NCBI GenBank assembly: GCA_964036155.1 | Contig: OZ038423.1 | Location: 35,169,249 to 35,233,248 of the forward strand | Direction of reading: 5' to 3' | DNA length: 64,000 bases | Source: Diploscapter coronatus | Lineage: Eukaryota > Nematoda > Chromadorea > Rhabditida > Rhabditidae | Part shown: in pieces, positions 13,802 through 24,381 of the stretch | How positions within the stretch are numbered: position 1 is the first letter of the stretch | Layout of the letters: each line of letters starts with the position of its first letter | Notes under the pieces: generated by a model | Databases searched by the model: none | Seen by the model: the letters and a program-made list of their open reading frames with translations, nothing else | Told to the model about the DNA's origin: nothing | Made by a program: the position numbers and the translations under genes

Positions 13802-14729
13802 GATTAACAACGCTCTTCCACCTTAAAATTAAGGATTTGTATTAAATGCACGGTCAATTGACTCACCTTCTTCGTAAATAAAACATGTCACTTCTCTATA
13901 TGCGGCTACTTTTGGTTATATATGTAATATTTTAACAGGTTATATCGAAGTGTCTATTCGTCAATTCTCGCTTTTCCATGCAGCTAATAGTTTGTTTCAT
14001 ATGATCGTAACATTTAGGAAGTATGCAACGCTTAAGATCGTTTACTAGTCCTTCATGTACGATAAAACGCACTACTTCAATTGCTGTAATACTCGTTATA
14101 ACTATAGGATTTCCAACCATGATATTCAATTATGGGCAGTCCGCAATAAGAGAAAAAATCGATAAAAATCGGCTGCAGCTAAGCCAGCTCGATAGCCTTC
14201 CACCAGACATCGGAAAAACGGAAGCCATGCTTCAAGTACTTGCCATTTCTAAAAAACGTAAGACTCATTTTGGAAAGCCCAATTGAGCGATTCAAGAACA
14301 GGGAATGGCAATAATCGACCGTGCCCTTTAGTTCGCGGTGTTTTTCTTTTTTGCAAAAATGCTTACAAGATTCGTAATATATGCTAAGAAAGTTTCTGTG
14401 ATATGTCAAATTGTCGATAATGAATAGAATAGAAAGACACTTGTAACTTTCATGAATATCTGCAGGTTTTAGAATAAAATTCATTTTTCAGCAAAATATA
14501 AAAATTTCGTTCCACCTCTAGTCGACTATAAACATTCATATTTGGTTAGTATATTAAAAAAAAAGTTTTAATTGTCGTACATATATGCCTGTAAAATTTC
14601 CACACGATTTACCGATTTATCCCAGCGATAAAATCGCAGTCGTGAGGAACTCTTTCATAGTATAATATGTAGAAATAACTGCAACGAACAAATTTAGCCA
14701 TTTTTGTCCTCTAGACTTATCGATTTTAG

Positions 14730-16985
14730 ACTGCTAAAAAGTATAAACTTGCAACATGCCAATTAGAAAAAAATTTATCTACAGTAATCATTGCTTTATT
14801 TTGCTTTTTGTGGCTAAATGACGAATTTATTTCCAATAACGTGAATATTACTAATTCACGACCTGAGATAGGGTAAGTGCTTGTCTACATACTACCATAG
14901 GGTGGTCGGAAACGACTATTGAAAAGAGCGAACTTTACATAGAATATAGAATATGGTATATATAAATTTCAGATTTTGCTGGAAATCAAAGGAATATTAC
15001 AATACGACATTTCCTACGGAAAATAAATATTTAAATAATACAAATTTCCGCGAGTCTACAAAATTTGTAGTTATTAGAAACCCTATCGAACGTTTTATAT
15101 CTGCTTTTCTGGACAAATGCATTGTGTAAGTGGAAGGTTGTCGCCGCCAACGGTTAACGAGGAATTATTTATTTCGGATGCGCTTCTATCTGTACAGTCT
15201 CTACATAGTCATTCGAAAGTTCATCCCAAGAACAACTCAACCACATGTCCATCGCGAGAAAGTGAACCATCTGACGTCACAATGATAAGTTGGAGAAATA
15301 GCATGTCGTATCGAGAGTTTTGCTACTTTTCTTCACTTATCTTTCACTTCGCGTTCCACTTTGTTTCCAATCGGCAATGCCAAGCTCATCTTTCCGTATG
15401 TGATTTTGATCGAAAAGTTATGCACGGAACACTGTACTCTATATGTGCATTTCTACGGAGAATAACACTTTCATTTGTCTTCAAAGCGTATCTAAAATGG
15501 CCTATTTAGAGAAGCCAAATGGGATAAGAGATTATGTTACGGATGCGATGGTAATCTGAAGTGTGTGCTTGAGTCGGTTTATATTCGATTGATGACGATT
15601 TCCAAGCGAGACTTGAAATTGGACCTTAGTTATGACGATAGGCATTTCGCTCCACAATCTTGGTAAGAAATAAACACAGACATATTGTGGCGCTTAAAAT
15701 TTATCCACACCTATTTTTGAGATATGTCTAGCTGGCCTCTTTATGCTGATAACATTCGATTGAAATTTTGCGCATCTATGCGAGACATTAAGACATGAGT
15801 CCTACAAAATGCTAGTTAACCGAGTTCCAATATAAGAAACTCGTAAATTTTTATTGACTAGCATTTTTTAATTCGAAATTTACCATTTTCGAGAGTCATT
15901 TTGGTTCATGTAAGTAAATCCTATGGCGATAAGTGCGCACGATTTTATCGCTTTCGTTCAGCAAATCGTCCGCTCGTAGAAGTGCGATCCATTGTTAAAT
16001 GCTAGTGATCCTTCCTTTTCTCCCCTCTCATTGGTTGAAGGGAGTAAGTTTATTAACATTTATCAACAAAGCACGTTTTACGAGCGGACGATTTGCTGAT
16101 TGTTAGCAAAAGCAGTAATTATGGATAAGTAGCCGCATCTATTCCACAAGGTGGAGCAAAATAAAAATTACTGCTATATATTTGATATATTTATACAATA
16201 TGTAGTGTTATTTGATGAAGGCAATTTTATTCAGGATGTGCGGATTCAATAAAGTTTTCGACGAATTTGCGTTCATTCGCTATAGTAATACGAACGATGT
16301 AAAGATACAAGCAATTCAGGACATAGTTGCCTTGCTTAGAGATAATGGAGTCGAATCAAATATTACTGAAAAAATCATCAAGGACTACACTGGTACTTTA
16401 TTGCATTATACGCATTGGATGACTCCGGCGATTTTTACATTTCTAAATAAGTACCATTTTGGAAAACTAATGTGGCATAGTGAAGTAGCGGTCTACGAAA
16501 TACATACGTATTTGTATTCCCTTACTTTCATGCGCAATTTCTTTAGCACTTTATAATTTCTCTTGCCGAGAAAAATATAAAGAGATTATTTCTATGTAGA
16601 TGTGCCAGACTTTTCTAATTCGCTGGCCATTGAACGAGTGTGACTAGAAGGGAACGTGTTGTGAGTTTTGCGCCAAGTCACCTATAATTTCTCCTTTCGC
16701 AATAATGAGCACACCGAGAGTGTATTCAAGCATGCTGCAGACAGAGAAATGAGGGAATAGTACGCCAATTCAATGACCAACTGGTTAGAAATCTTCGCTA
16801 ATTCCATATAAATATGCAATTGATATTATTTAGAGTCAGAAACAAGTCATTCAACTCATAATTTTAAAAACAAGGAAGAGTTTATGAACCAGCTAAAATA
16901 TGATCCGTATATTCGAGATTTGATCAAACGCATTTATTATTTTGACTATCTACTCTTTAGATATGACATAAATGAACTGAGCTGA
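14730..16985 (+). CDS. Sulfotransferase-like protein (nematode family), 5' end not found
   Basis: I recognise a carbohydrate-sulfotransferase-type (Sulfotransfer_2-like) protein, expected in the Golgi lumen using PAPS as donor. Exons with matching phases: 14730-14872 (KYKLATCQLEKNLSTVIIAL, resembling the 5'-phosphosulfate-binding region), 14973-15125 (STKFVVIRNPIERFISAFLD plus KC, the 3'-phosphate-binding RNPxERFxSAF motif), 15510-15662 (LCYGCDGNLKCVLE, DDRHFAPQSW), and 16235 to about 16500 (FAFIRYSNTND, SNITEKIIKDY). The last exon, about 16871-16985, ends with a YYFDYLLFRY stretch and a TGA stop. The donor of the fourth exon is uncertain. The N-terminal exon with the expected membrane anchor should lie in 14.0-14.7 kb; a hydrophobic stretch near 14080-14120 (plus) is a candidate only. 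Confidence 0.75.
15959..16098. repeat. Inverted repeat in sulfotransferase intron
   Basis: Perfect 20-base arms CAGCAAATCGTCCGCTCGTA (15959-15978) and its complement (16079-16098), with imperfect pairing continuing inward. It lies in the intron between the 15510-15662 and 16235 exons. Probably a small foldback element. Confidence 0.8.
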
Positions 16986-17387
16986 AATGAAAATAAAGCG
17001 TCATTCATTCCACTTTGAGACAGAATCAAATGATCACACTATTGTGAATATGATTTTATGGGGGACATTCTAAGAAAACCGTAAGTGGTTCGAGAGTTTG
17101 AAGACGTTTAACGAATTCCATTCGCGTGGACAAGAATTGCTTATTGATGATTAGGAAAAAATAACAATCGAAATACTTTGAAAAAATCTTGCGCAATATA
17201 TGCAAGACATAAATAACGAATATTATGCTGGTAGTTTGTGTGCTAAATGTACCTAGCCACGTCCTATTCTAATCCTATCCTTATACAAAGATCTCAATTA
17301 TCAAAATGAGTATGGATTACAAATAGGTGAGCTTACAAAAAACAAAATGTGAGTTTCTACTATTGATAGTAAATATCTTTTGCAACG

Positions 17388-17771
17388 ATGCGTGACGCGC
17401 CGTCTGGCTCCCGCGCAGCGCAGAGCTACCAACGCAGTCGAAACCGAACCCCACTAACGCAAGCGTCTCCTTTTCGTTTGGTGGAACACGAAAGGGCCAA
17501 TATACTACGAGCTGCAGGCAGGACTGTCACAGCTACCGTCTACGTCGATCAGCTTCAAAACTTGATCGGCGCAATTCGAGAAAAACGGCCGAGACGCTCA
17601 ACTGTCCACCTTCTGCATGACAACGCGCGACTACACGTCGCTTCAAACACCCACCAGAAGATAGCAGAGCTCGGCTGGCATCCGGTCACCCACCCATCGT
17701 ATTCGCCGAACCTCGCTCCGTTAGACTACCATTTGTTCCACCCCTTGAAGCTCCACCTACGAGGGAAACAG
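17388..17771 (+). pseudogene. Mariner-like transposase fragment, frameshifted
   Basis: The C-terminal half of a mariner (Tc1/mariner, D34D) transposase. One frame holds the FVWWNTKGPIYYEL block (about 17475-17515); the rest is in another frame: TVTATVYVDQLQNLIGAIRE, the second catalytic aspartate in HDNARLH, then HPSYSPNLAPLDYHLF with the third aspartate, and a break after LHLRGKQL. The N-terminal DNA-binding half, the first catalytic aspartate and both terminal repeats are missing. Base composition is clearly richer in G+C than the surroundings. The 3' end abuts the second copy of the duplicated segment exactly. Dead; a horizontally mobile family. Confidence 0.85.
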
Positions 17772-18115
17772 CTCTGTCTTTATATCAGATGTAAGTAGGA
17801 AGGAAGAGCCGTCTTCCAGCCAATTGATTTATTGAATTTATTAACATTCACAAATTCATTTATCTGTATTTCTTGATGAAAATTTGTTTGACATTTTATC
17901 GATATATCCAAAATTCAGCTGATCATTATTATTATTATTATTAATGTGATAAGATAATTGAGTCTGAAATAAGAGAAACTTACTACATGATGTCAGAAAC
18001 GATTGCATAGAACATGGAAATATGATTCTTACAATACCAATTAAAATTCGAGACAGGTGACGTTCAAAACAACTAAAGATTGGACTAAGATAATTTTCGA
18101 TCTGTGAAGAAATAA
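17771..18115. repeat. Direct duplication, copy 2
   Basis: Second copy of the segment at 11634-11978, starting immediately after the mariner fragment (CTGTCTTTATATCAGATGTA) and diverging near GATCTGTGAA. It spans a TTATTATTATT microsatellite with one extra unit. Confidence 0.9.
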
Positions 18116-18538
18116 CTTTGATTTGGAAAGATTTTCAGGTGTCTCTCTCAATGAACTAATTCTTTTTGTTATAGTGTGTAAATCACCAGACACAACAAAT
18201 AACGACTCCGAAGTCAGAAAGTAACTACATGAGTTCGTTATGAGCATCTTGAAATACCCTATGATAAAAACACCAATAAATTCGTGAGTTGCTTTGAGAA
18301 ACTTTTCTGATGGGGTTTTTGAAAGCAGCAGCTGATTATGAGTTGAGCAAAACTTTTCCGCACATACAAAGCAAGAATTTTTTCTTGGATTGCACGATTA
18401 GATTTGATTATGTAGCAATGAATGAAGAAATCTAAATTTTAAAGACATCGAACACTAGAGATATTTTCTTAACGAGTTATTCTACGCAGACTTTTAGATT
18501 TTACAGAAATCGCTCGATTCATTTTTATGGTTACAAAT
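18116..18538. other. Spacer, nothing recognised
   Basis: Between the duplicated segment and the end of the receptor gene at 18539-20210. I see no exon, hairpin or repeat of note. Confidence 0.5.
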
Positions 18539-20210
18539 TTATTCCCATGAGTTCTTTAAAGTTCTGAAGTATATGTCAGTTTCTGTCTCATCAGTTTTCT
18601 TCCATTCAGGAATGAACGTCTCTTCTTTCCTTTCTTTTCGACGTAGTAGTTTTCTTAGTTCGCTGGAAACATATTCATAGCCCTTTTCCTCTAATAGCAT
18701 TTTCGTCGATAGGATTGATATAACTTCACTAAAATGTACGAATTTCATTAGCATGAGACATTTTCCTACATTGGAAGGGAAAAGTCTATCAGGCAGAAGC
18801 ATAGCTGCAATTCGTAGGCCTTATCCTGCATCGAAAACCATATGCCTGTTCCAATCATCATAACCTCCACCAAAAGAAAAACACAAACAAGCTTGATTGC
18901 GAATGTGAGATTCTAAATTATAAAGTAAGTTTCATAGTGACAATAAGAAATTGCACTAAAGTTTAAATTAACCTTCAAAACCGCGATATTAGAATTAATC
19001 TGGAACTTTATACTAAGGCTATAATTTCTTGTCCACGACGAACGCTCATTCAATAACTTCCTTTTGTGCTGATTATATCGGGTTAGGTAGGAGAATGCTG
19101 CCGTTTGTAGTAATATATAAATGAAGAAAATTAGACAGATAATTAATATAGAAATTCGGCTGGCTTTATAAGCTAAATTAAATGTTGAATTTTTTTTAAC
19201 CCGAATATTACCGAATAAAATAAGCGGAATTCCAATAACAGAGGATGCCAGCTCCACATAAATTACAATTATCACTAAGATCCATAATCGTGAGCATTTT
19301 TCGTAATTAATAAGATAGTATGAAGCGAATGCACGTTCTGTAGTACGTTTTATCTGGCCTACAAAATTAACGTCATTCTGTTTACCAAATACGGCAGCTG
19401 AGATTGCGAAGCAGGCATAGGTAAGGGCTCTTGTTCTCAGAATCGATGCCAATATCAAAGGAAAATCGTGTTCAATAGAGCCTAAAACATTGAACGTAAA
19501 CTTGTAAGACACTTAGGAAAAGGTGTTCGAAATCTCGATTCCGAGTTCTAAAGAAATTAAATTCAGGTTTCGATTTCGGCGCTATTTAGACCGAAATGTT
19601 TCGAGCCTTTTCTAATTTTTTAATAGATTACATCTATTATTATGGCTTGAAACGCTTCATCTTTGAAGTAATATTTAGAAAGCATTTACAACTCTAGATC
19701 ATTCAAAGTTCGAACATTTGAGATTTTGCGTTTTTTCAAGCCAAAATTCATGATGCCAAGAGGCAGGAAAAAATTTCCAATTCCTATTCATATACGGAAT
19801 TTGAATTGGAATAACTAATTTCGAACACCCTTTAGCTTAACTTACCATAAATTGTCAAGATCTCGAGTTGATAGAGAATGATGATTAGTCTGGATATAAT
19901 ACCGGCTCCATAGGAGATGAATAAATGGGCGATTAGTATCTTTAGATTTGGATGGAAAAGTGGATAAATACAAGCAATATAGACCGCCACTATCATCAAA
20001 ATTATGCTAACAAAATCGAGTACAACCTCGATCAAAGTCATGGTCTGCAAAAGGATATATTACTGCTTATGCTAAACATTTTGATCGTCTTCTTACAAAA
20101 ATGAGAGGAGTTTTGCCATGTCCTTGTTCAGGATTCACAAATAACAGAAGTCCAATGCTCCAATCTGTGCTCGTCGTTGAAAGGTTGTAAATATAGTAAA
20201 AGGGGACCAT
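18539..20210 (-). CDS. Sre-like chemoreceptor
   Basis: Sre-type receptor. Start MVPFYYIYNL at 20210, very similar in position and sequence to the copy at 8893-11280. Exon 2 (about 19847-20045) starts TMTLIEVVLDFVSIILM, has YPLFHPNLKI and ends LIIILYQLEILTIYG. Block 18970-19490 is open through its short introns and gives IEHDFPLILASILRTRA, ERAFASYYLINYEKCSR, RYNQHKRKLLNERSSW and YSLSIKFQINSNIAVLKV. The TM exon (about 18785-18912) contains VEVMMIGTGIWFSMQDKA. The tail shares EEKGYEYVSSEL with the 8893-11280 copy and ends ETDIYFRTLKNSWE at TAA 18539. The shared tail suggests these two are the closest pair in the array. Confidence 0.7.
19520..19832. repeat. MITE-like element with GGTGTTCGAAAT ends
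   Basis: A 12-base end GGTGTTCGAAAT at about 19521 is inverted as ATTTCGAACACC at about 19820-19831, bounding ~310 bp in the intron between the exon with LEILTIYG and the exon with IEHDFPL of the 18539-20210 receptor. The interior is rich in TCGATTCCGAG-like words also seen at 2580-2770 and 25003-25126. Confidence 0.55.
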
Positions 20211-20837
20211 TAAAAGCTACTAGGAATACATGTAGTTCCTAGGATTGAATCAAATGTACTTTTCAAAAGAATCGGAATATCTAATTTTCAACAAATAAAC
20301 AACACGTTTCGACGTTATGAAGAAATATTGAACGCAGAGTTGAAGTAATTATACGTTGTTGAACAGAATGGTGAAATTCGGTATATTCACAAGTAGGGTA
20401 GGAAGATAAAATTTTATCGAACGAAAACTAAGCTAATAACAGGTGATATTGCAAATGTCACTAAGGCCTGATTAAAATATATTTCACACCTAAGAATAAA
20501 AAAGTTTTTTAAATATTTAATCTTCGAATAGATGCAATCAATTTAATTAATAAAAATGGCGTATAAACTTCCGCTAGATCGCGCTTCGCGCTGCCCGATG
20601 ATTATAGCAACAAATGAAGAGCAAGGCATCAAAGATTAATAATTTGAACTTTCCCATTCGAAATCGAAATTTTACACGTACAGATGAGGAAATGGAGTTT
20701 CCATTGTAAAGTCACGAAATATTTCAAAACAAACCACTTTTAAAATTAAGGAAAGTAAAGAGTCTGTTCATTGTTTAAAATTTTATTTTCATAGAGCAAT
20801 TCATAATTACATATATTCAGGTAATATGATAATTTGA

Positions 20838-21377
20838 TCAACCCCAGGCTCCCTTCAAATTACGAAAGTAAATATTAGCTTCAGTTTCATTTTCATTATT
20901 TGTTTTTCTCCAATTGGGAATGAATATTTTCACTTTTGCCTTTTTGCGACAGAATATCTTTTTCAATTCACTCAGTACAAATTCAATCCCATTCTCTTCC
21001 GATATCAACTTGATTGATGAGACGAATATGATAAATCTGAGATAATTAGGCAAACGTTTCTGTATCATCTTTTTGACAAACCTCGGAAATGAAATGTCCA
21101 TAACCACAAAGCAAAATTATACATTATATCTTTTCTCCCTTAAAGAAAAGTACAATGCAAGTCCAACTAAACCAACTTCAATTAAAAGGACCACCATAGT
21201 TATTAGCAACATCATTTTTAGATTCTGAAATATTCATTATCAATATATTCTTATCAAAGAAGAGAAATTTAAATTTTAAATTAGGATGAAACAGTGGATG
21301 ATAATAAGTGAAATATACTGCTCCAAGTAACCAGAATATTGAGATAAAATCGAGCATTATTTCGCAAATTGTTATCG
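20838..21377 (-). pseudogene. Sre-like receptor remnant lacking the middle exons
   Basis: The 5' part of this remnant (about 21285-21377) is the first two thirds of a family exon 2: AITICEIMLDFISIFWLL followed by YYHPLFHPNLKF. It then runs straight into the fifth exon type (about 21090-21225; LKMMLLITMVVLLIEVGLVG, then a YFSLREKIYNVQFCF stretch) and the tail exon (20838-21035), which ends NIYFRNLKGAWG at TAA 20838. The exons that should carry Y-x-FPL-I-AS, ER-FASY-DYEK and NQ-SLS-FQL are absent, and no N-terminal exon is seen above 21377. The join lies in an A/T-rich TTTAAATTT tract near 21270-21290. A recombined, probably dead copy; expression as a short membrane protein cannot be excluded. 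Confidence 0.65.
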
Positions 21378-21593
21378 CCTGTAAAGTCGTATTTTTCTTC
21401 CAATGTCAAAAGTTTACATCATCAAAAAGATAATAGTCAAGGCACGAATTATTGTATAAAATTTATTAGATGAAGATGCATGAAATTAAAGTCGTAACAG
21501 ATAAGCAAATCATTTTAGTGAACATCATAATTGCACATTGTAAGGTAGTATCGTTTGTGTTCCTACGAAGTGACTGCTCTTGAAAAAACATTG

Positions 21594-21863
21594 CGAATTG
21601 GTGAAAATTTTGAATACACCATCAAAATCCACAAACTGACGACAAATTCCTTTCATTTCCACTTCTTCACTCTTCCGGAGCAGTCGAATTCTCCATTTCT
21701 TCATCAAAATCCAACTGTCTAGTTGATGGAAAACTTGAATTCTTAGATTTTGATGAAGAAATGGAGAATTCGACTGCTCCGGAAGAGTGAAGAAGTGGAA
21801 ATGAAAGGGATTTGTCGTCAGTTTGTGGATTTTGATGGTGTATTCAAAATTTTCACCAATTCG
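21594..21863. repeat. Nearly perfect 118-bp inverted repeat
   Basis: Arms 21594-21711 and 21746-21863 are reverse complements with about one mismatch (AAGGAATTT against AAGGGATTT), around a 34-base spacer. The arms contain an open, coding-looking stretch (FDEEMENSTAPEE on the plus strand of the right arm, then TGA). It sits between the truncated receptor (to 21377) and the end of the receptor at 21910. Confidence 0.95.
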
Positions 21864-21909
21864 TAAGTTTTTTTAGGCACGTTCATAGGAAACAGATGAT
21901 AATTATGAC

Positions 21910-24381
21910 TCAAGTCCACGATGTCTGTAACGTGCGAAAGTAAATATTCCCCTCGGATTCGTTATTTCGTCTATATTCAGGAACAAAGATAACTTTCTTC
22001 TTTTTGTAGCAGAACATTTCCCGTAACGTATCCAATACCAACATGAGCCCATTTTCCTCTGATACGACTTTGCCTACCAGCGCAGACATCGTGATTCTGA
22101 AATTTCATTCCACCTATCAATAAAACGAAAAATATCAATTACAGGGGATAACTAAAATCTAATAGAACGCCGACAAGCTGCATTTCGAAGTTCAGTTCTT
22201 TCATTGAAAAATATAGTACGAGTCCAACTAGGCAACAGTCAGCGGAAATGAGAGTGGCCATTGGCATTACCATAAATTTTATACTCTGAATTTGTAATTA
22301 TCTTATATTAAAGAAAATATTGTATGCGACCAGCGAAGATAGTCCGACGCGCAGCTAGAACATTGTATTTATGCGTCTATTTCGCTGATTCTCATCCCCT
22401 GCCCTTCATGTAGAGAAGCGTCAGCGTTTATCTCCAAAAAAAGAGGCAATCATTTACAATAGAGTCCATGGCAGAATGGATAGGCTCATTTGCTAACATT
22501 AATTTTGCATTTAGTCAGGGTTTTGAAAATTGGAAAAAAAACGAAAATTTCTTCAAATTTCAATGAGGTTTTTCGGAAAAGTCCGAAATACAATGTGCGC
22601 ACTGCAGGTTAAGTCCATTGTCGCTGATCGCTGATAATAATTCCAAAATGAGAACCGCTATCCTAATGTTCATTTTTCTTCGACGAGTTATGAATGCAAG
22701 TTATTACATTTTTCTCGCATTTATGGAATGCTTACCTTCAAAACTGATAAATTAGCAACTAATTGAAATCGGCCAGACAGGGAGTATGACTTAGACCAGG
22801 AAAGTCTTTGGTTCATTAAGTTTAGCTTCTTTTGATTATAATGAACCAAATAATTATAGGCAGCCATTTGTAAAACCATCCAAGTGAATACAACTAGGCA
22901 AATTCCTAATAAAATCATTTTGTCGATTGCATAGGCTGAAAGTACGCTGATTTTCTAACGCAATATCCAAATCAAAATTATTTAGAGTGAACTTTCTGTA
23001 AACTTCATCTCATTCACCAATTTTCATATTTCATTCATGATGACATCATTAAGACTTTAGGCATATGGCTAGAACTAGAGTTGGATAGACAGTATTTTGT
23101 CTCCAAGTGATGAGCTAGTCGAGTAGAATGTTTGAATTGCTGAATCTGTCCAACCTTATTCTAGCTCAACCTATCTACAGTACGGGGTGAAGTTTACAAA
23201 TAGTTTTAACAGCGCAACATTCTTTGACTGCACTGAAGTTTCTCACGCTGCACTGACAATAACTCTAGCCAAGATAAAGAAGAATAAGCTCACTGTATGC
23301 AATCAGCGGTGTCCAAATTATTGTGCACGTAATTTCTTGATAAGATATTATTATAACGACTATAAAATGCCTTTTCTTTCGTTCATAATCAGAATGATAG
23401 TACGATGCAAATGTGCGTTCTGAATTTTGATAATTAATTTCTAAAAATAAGTGATAAAACCTATGATCGCAGCAAAAATTGCAGTCACGGCAAACGCTAG
23501 AGCTCGAGTTCGCAAACCAGAAGCTATAATCAAAGGAAAGTCCCATTCGATTTGACCTAAAACTGATGATAAGTCATGGTGATATTTGCATTTTTGGTCA
23601 GATAAACTAAAGTAAATTATTTATGTTGTACACTAATTCGTAAATTAAAGTATGGAACGTGTGATAGATTAGTTATTTGTAGAAATTAGCAATGAGCATT
23701 TTTCTATTAAAAAATGACGAATAATAAGCAGAGCCTCAATTTCCATCTTTCTTTCTCGGGTTAATTTGACGTCTTTATCTGCACTTGAATTTATCTGATC
23801 AACAGTATGCATTCAATCACCATATATCGGAATAAGTTGATACTGATAGAGAATAATTATAAAACGGCAGAATATACCAGTGCAGTAAGTGATAACATAG
23901 TGAAAAATGAGTATCTTCAAATTTGAATGTAATCGAGGACTTTTGTAAGACATGTGGAAAGTTAGGCTGAGGGTAATAATGCAGAATATGTTGAATATGA
24001 TTTCTAACATATTGATCGCCTAAAATTTTGTCAAATGATTATTATCAAAAAGCGATAATTTATAATAGATAAAGATGTTCTAAAGTTTTTTAGTTCTATG
24101 CATTGTGTAATACTGAAATTGGTTTCAAAATTATTCACGAATTACTTAAATGTCGTCAATTAGCGCATAAGCGATAGGCTAATTTCCTTTAATCTAATTT
24201 GAGAATTGTTATCCTGTCTTTAATTATCGATCTTCGAAAATAGACCGGAACAAAATTATTATGATACCATAAACAGATTAGTCCTCGCAAACCCATCCTC
24301 AGGGAAAACAAGCAGTAGCACGCCAATTCCCCATTGCGTTCCATCGCCTCTGCTGATATTGTAGATATACAAAGGGAACAT
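21910..24381 (-). CDS. Sre-like chemoreceptor
   Basis: Sre-type receptor with start MFPLYIYNISRGDG at 24381 and first exon ending FPEDGFARTNLFM. Exon 2 (about 23820-24020) reads AINMLEIIFNIFCIITLS, RLHSNLKI and FIIILYQYQLIPIYG. Exon 3 parts (about 23250-23553) give IEWDFPLIIASGLRTRALA and ERTFASYYHSDYERKKR. The exon at 22732-22918 carries HYNQKKLNLMNQRLSW and YSLSGRFQLVANLSVLKV. The TM exon (about 22150-22287) includes LISADCCLVGLVLYFSM. The tail ends EGNIYFRTLQTSW plus T before TGA (21910-21912). Its introns carry two candidate inverted-repeat elements, which accounts for the larger gene length. Confidence 0.68.
22326..22631. repeat. Possible MITE in receptor intron
   Basis: The left end GCGACCAGCGAAGATAGTCC partly matches the reverse complement of the right end (GCGATCAGCGACAATGGAC). 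About 305 bp, within the intron between the exon at 22732-22918 and the TM exon of the 21910-24381 gene. The match is imperfect. Confidence 0.4.
23068..23166. repeat. Short terminal-inverted-repeat element
   Basis: The left end GCTAGAACTAGAGTTGGATA is matched by the reverse complement of the right end (GAGCTAGAATAAGGTTGGACAG inverted at 23145-23166). About 100 bp in an intron of the 21910-24381 receptor. Confidence 0.6.

Larger units (their letters stand above)
11281..14020. other. Long stretch with no recognised gene
   Basis: Apart from the first copy of the duplicated segment (about 11634-11978) and the small hairpin near 13753-13801, I see no coding exon I can name. ORFs at 11713-12087 (minus) and 13336-13569 (plus) have no family features, and the former sits mostly in the duplicated segment, whose second copy does not preserve it. 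The stretch may hold upstream exons or regulatory DNA of the sulfotransferase gene. Confidence 0.5.

Noticed and set aside
21100..21377. Independent complete receptor starting near 21377
   Set aside because: No N-terminal exon or middle exons are present; the parts are a remnant.
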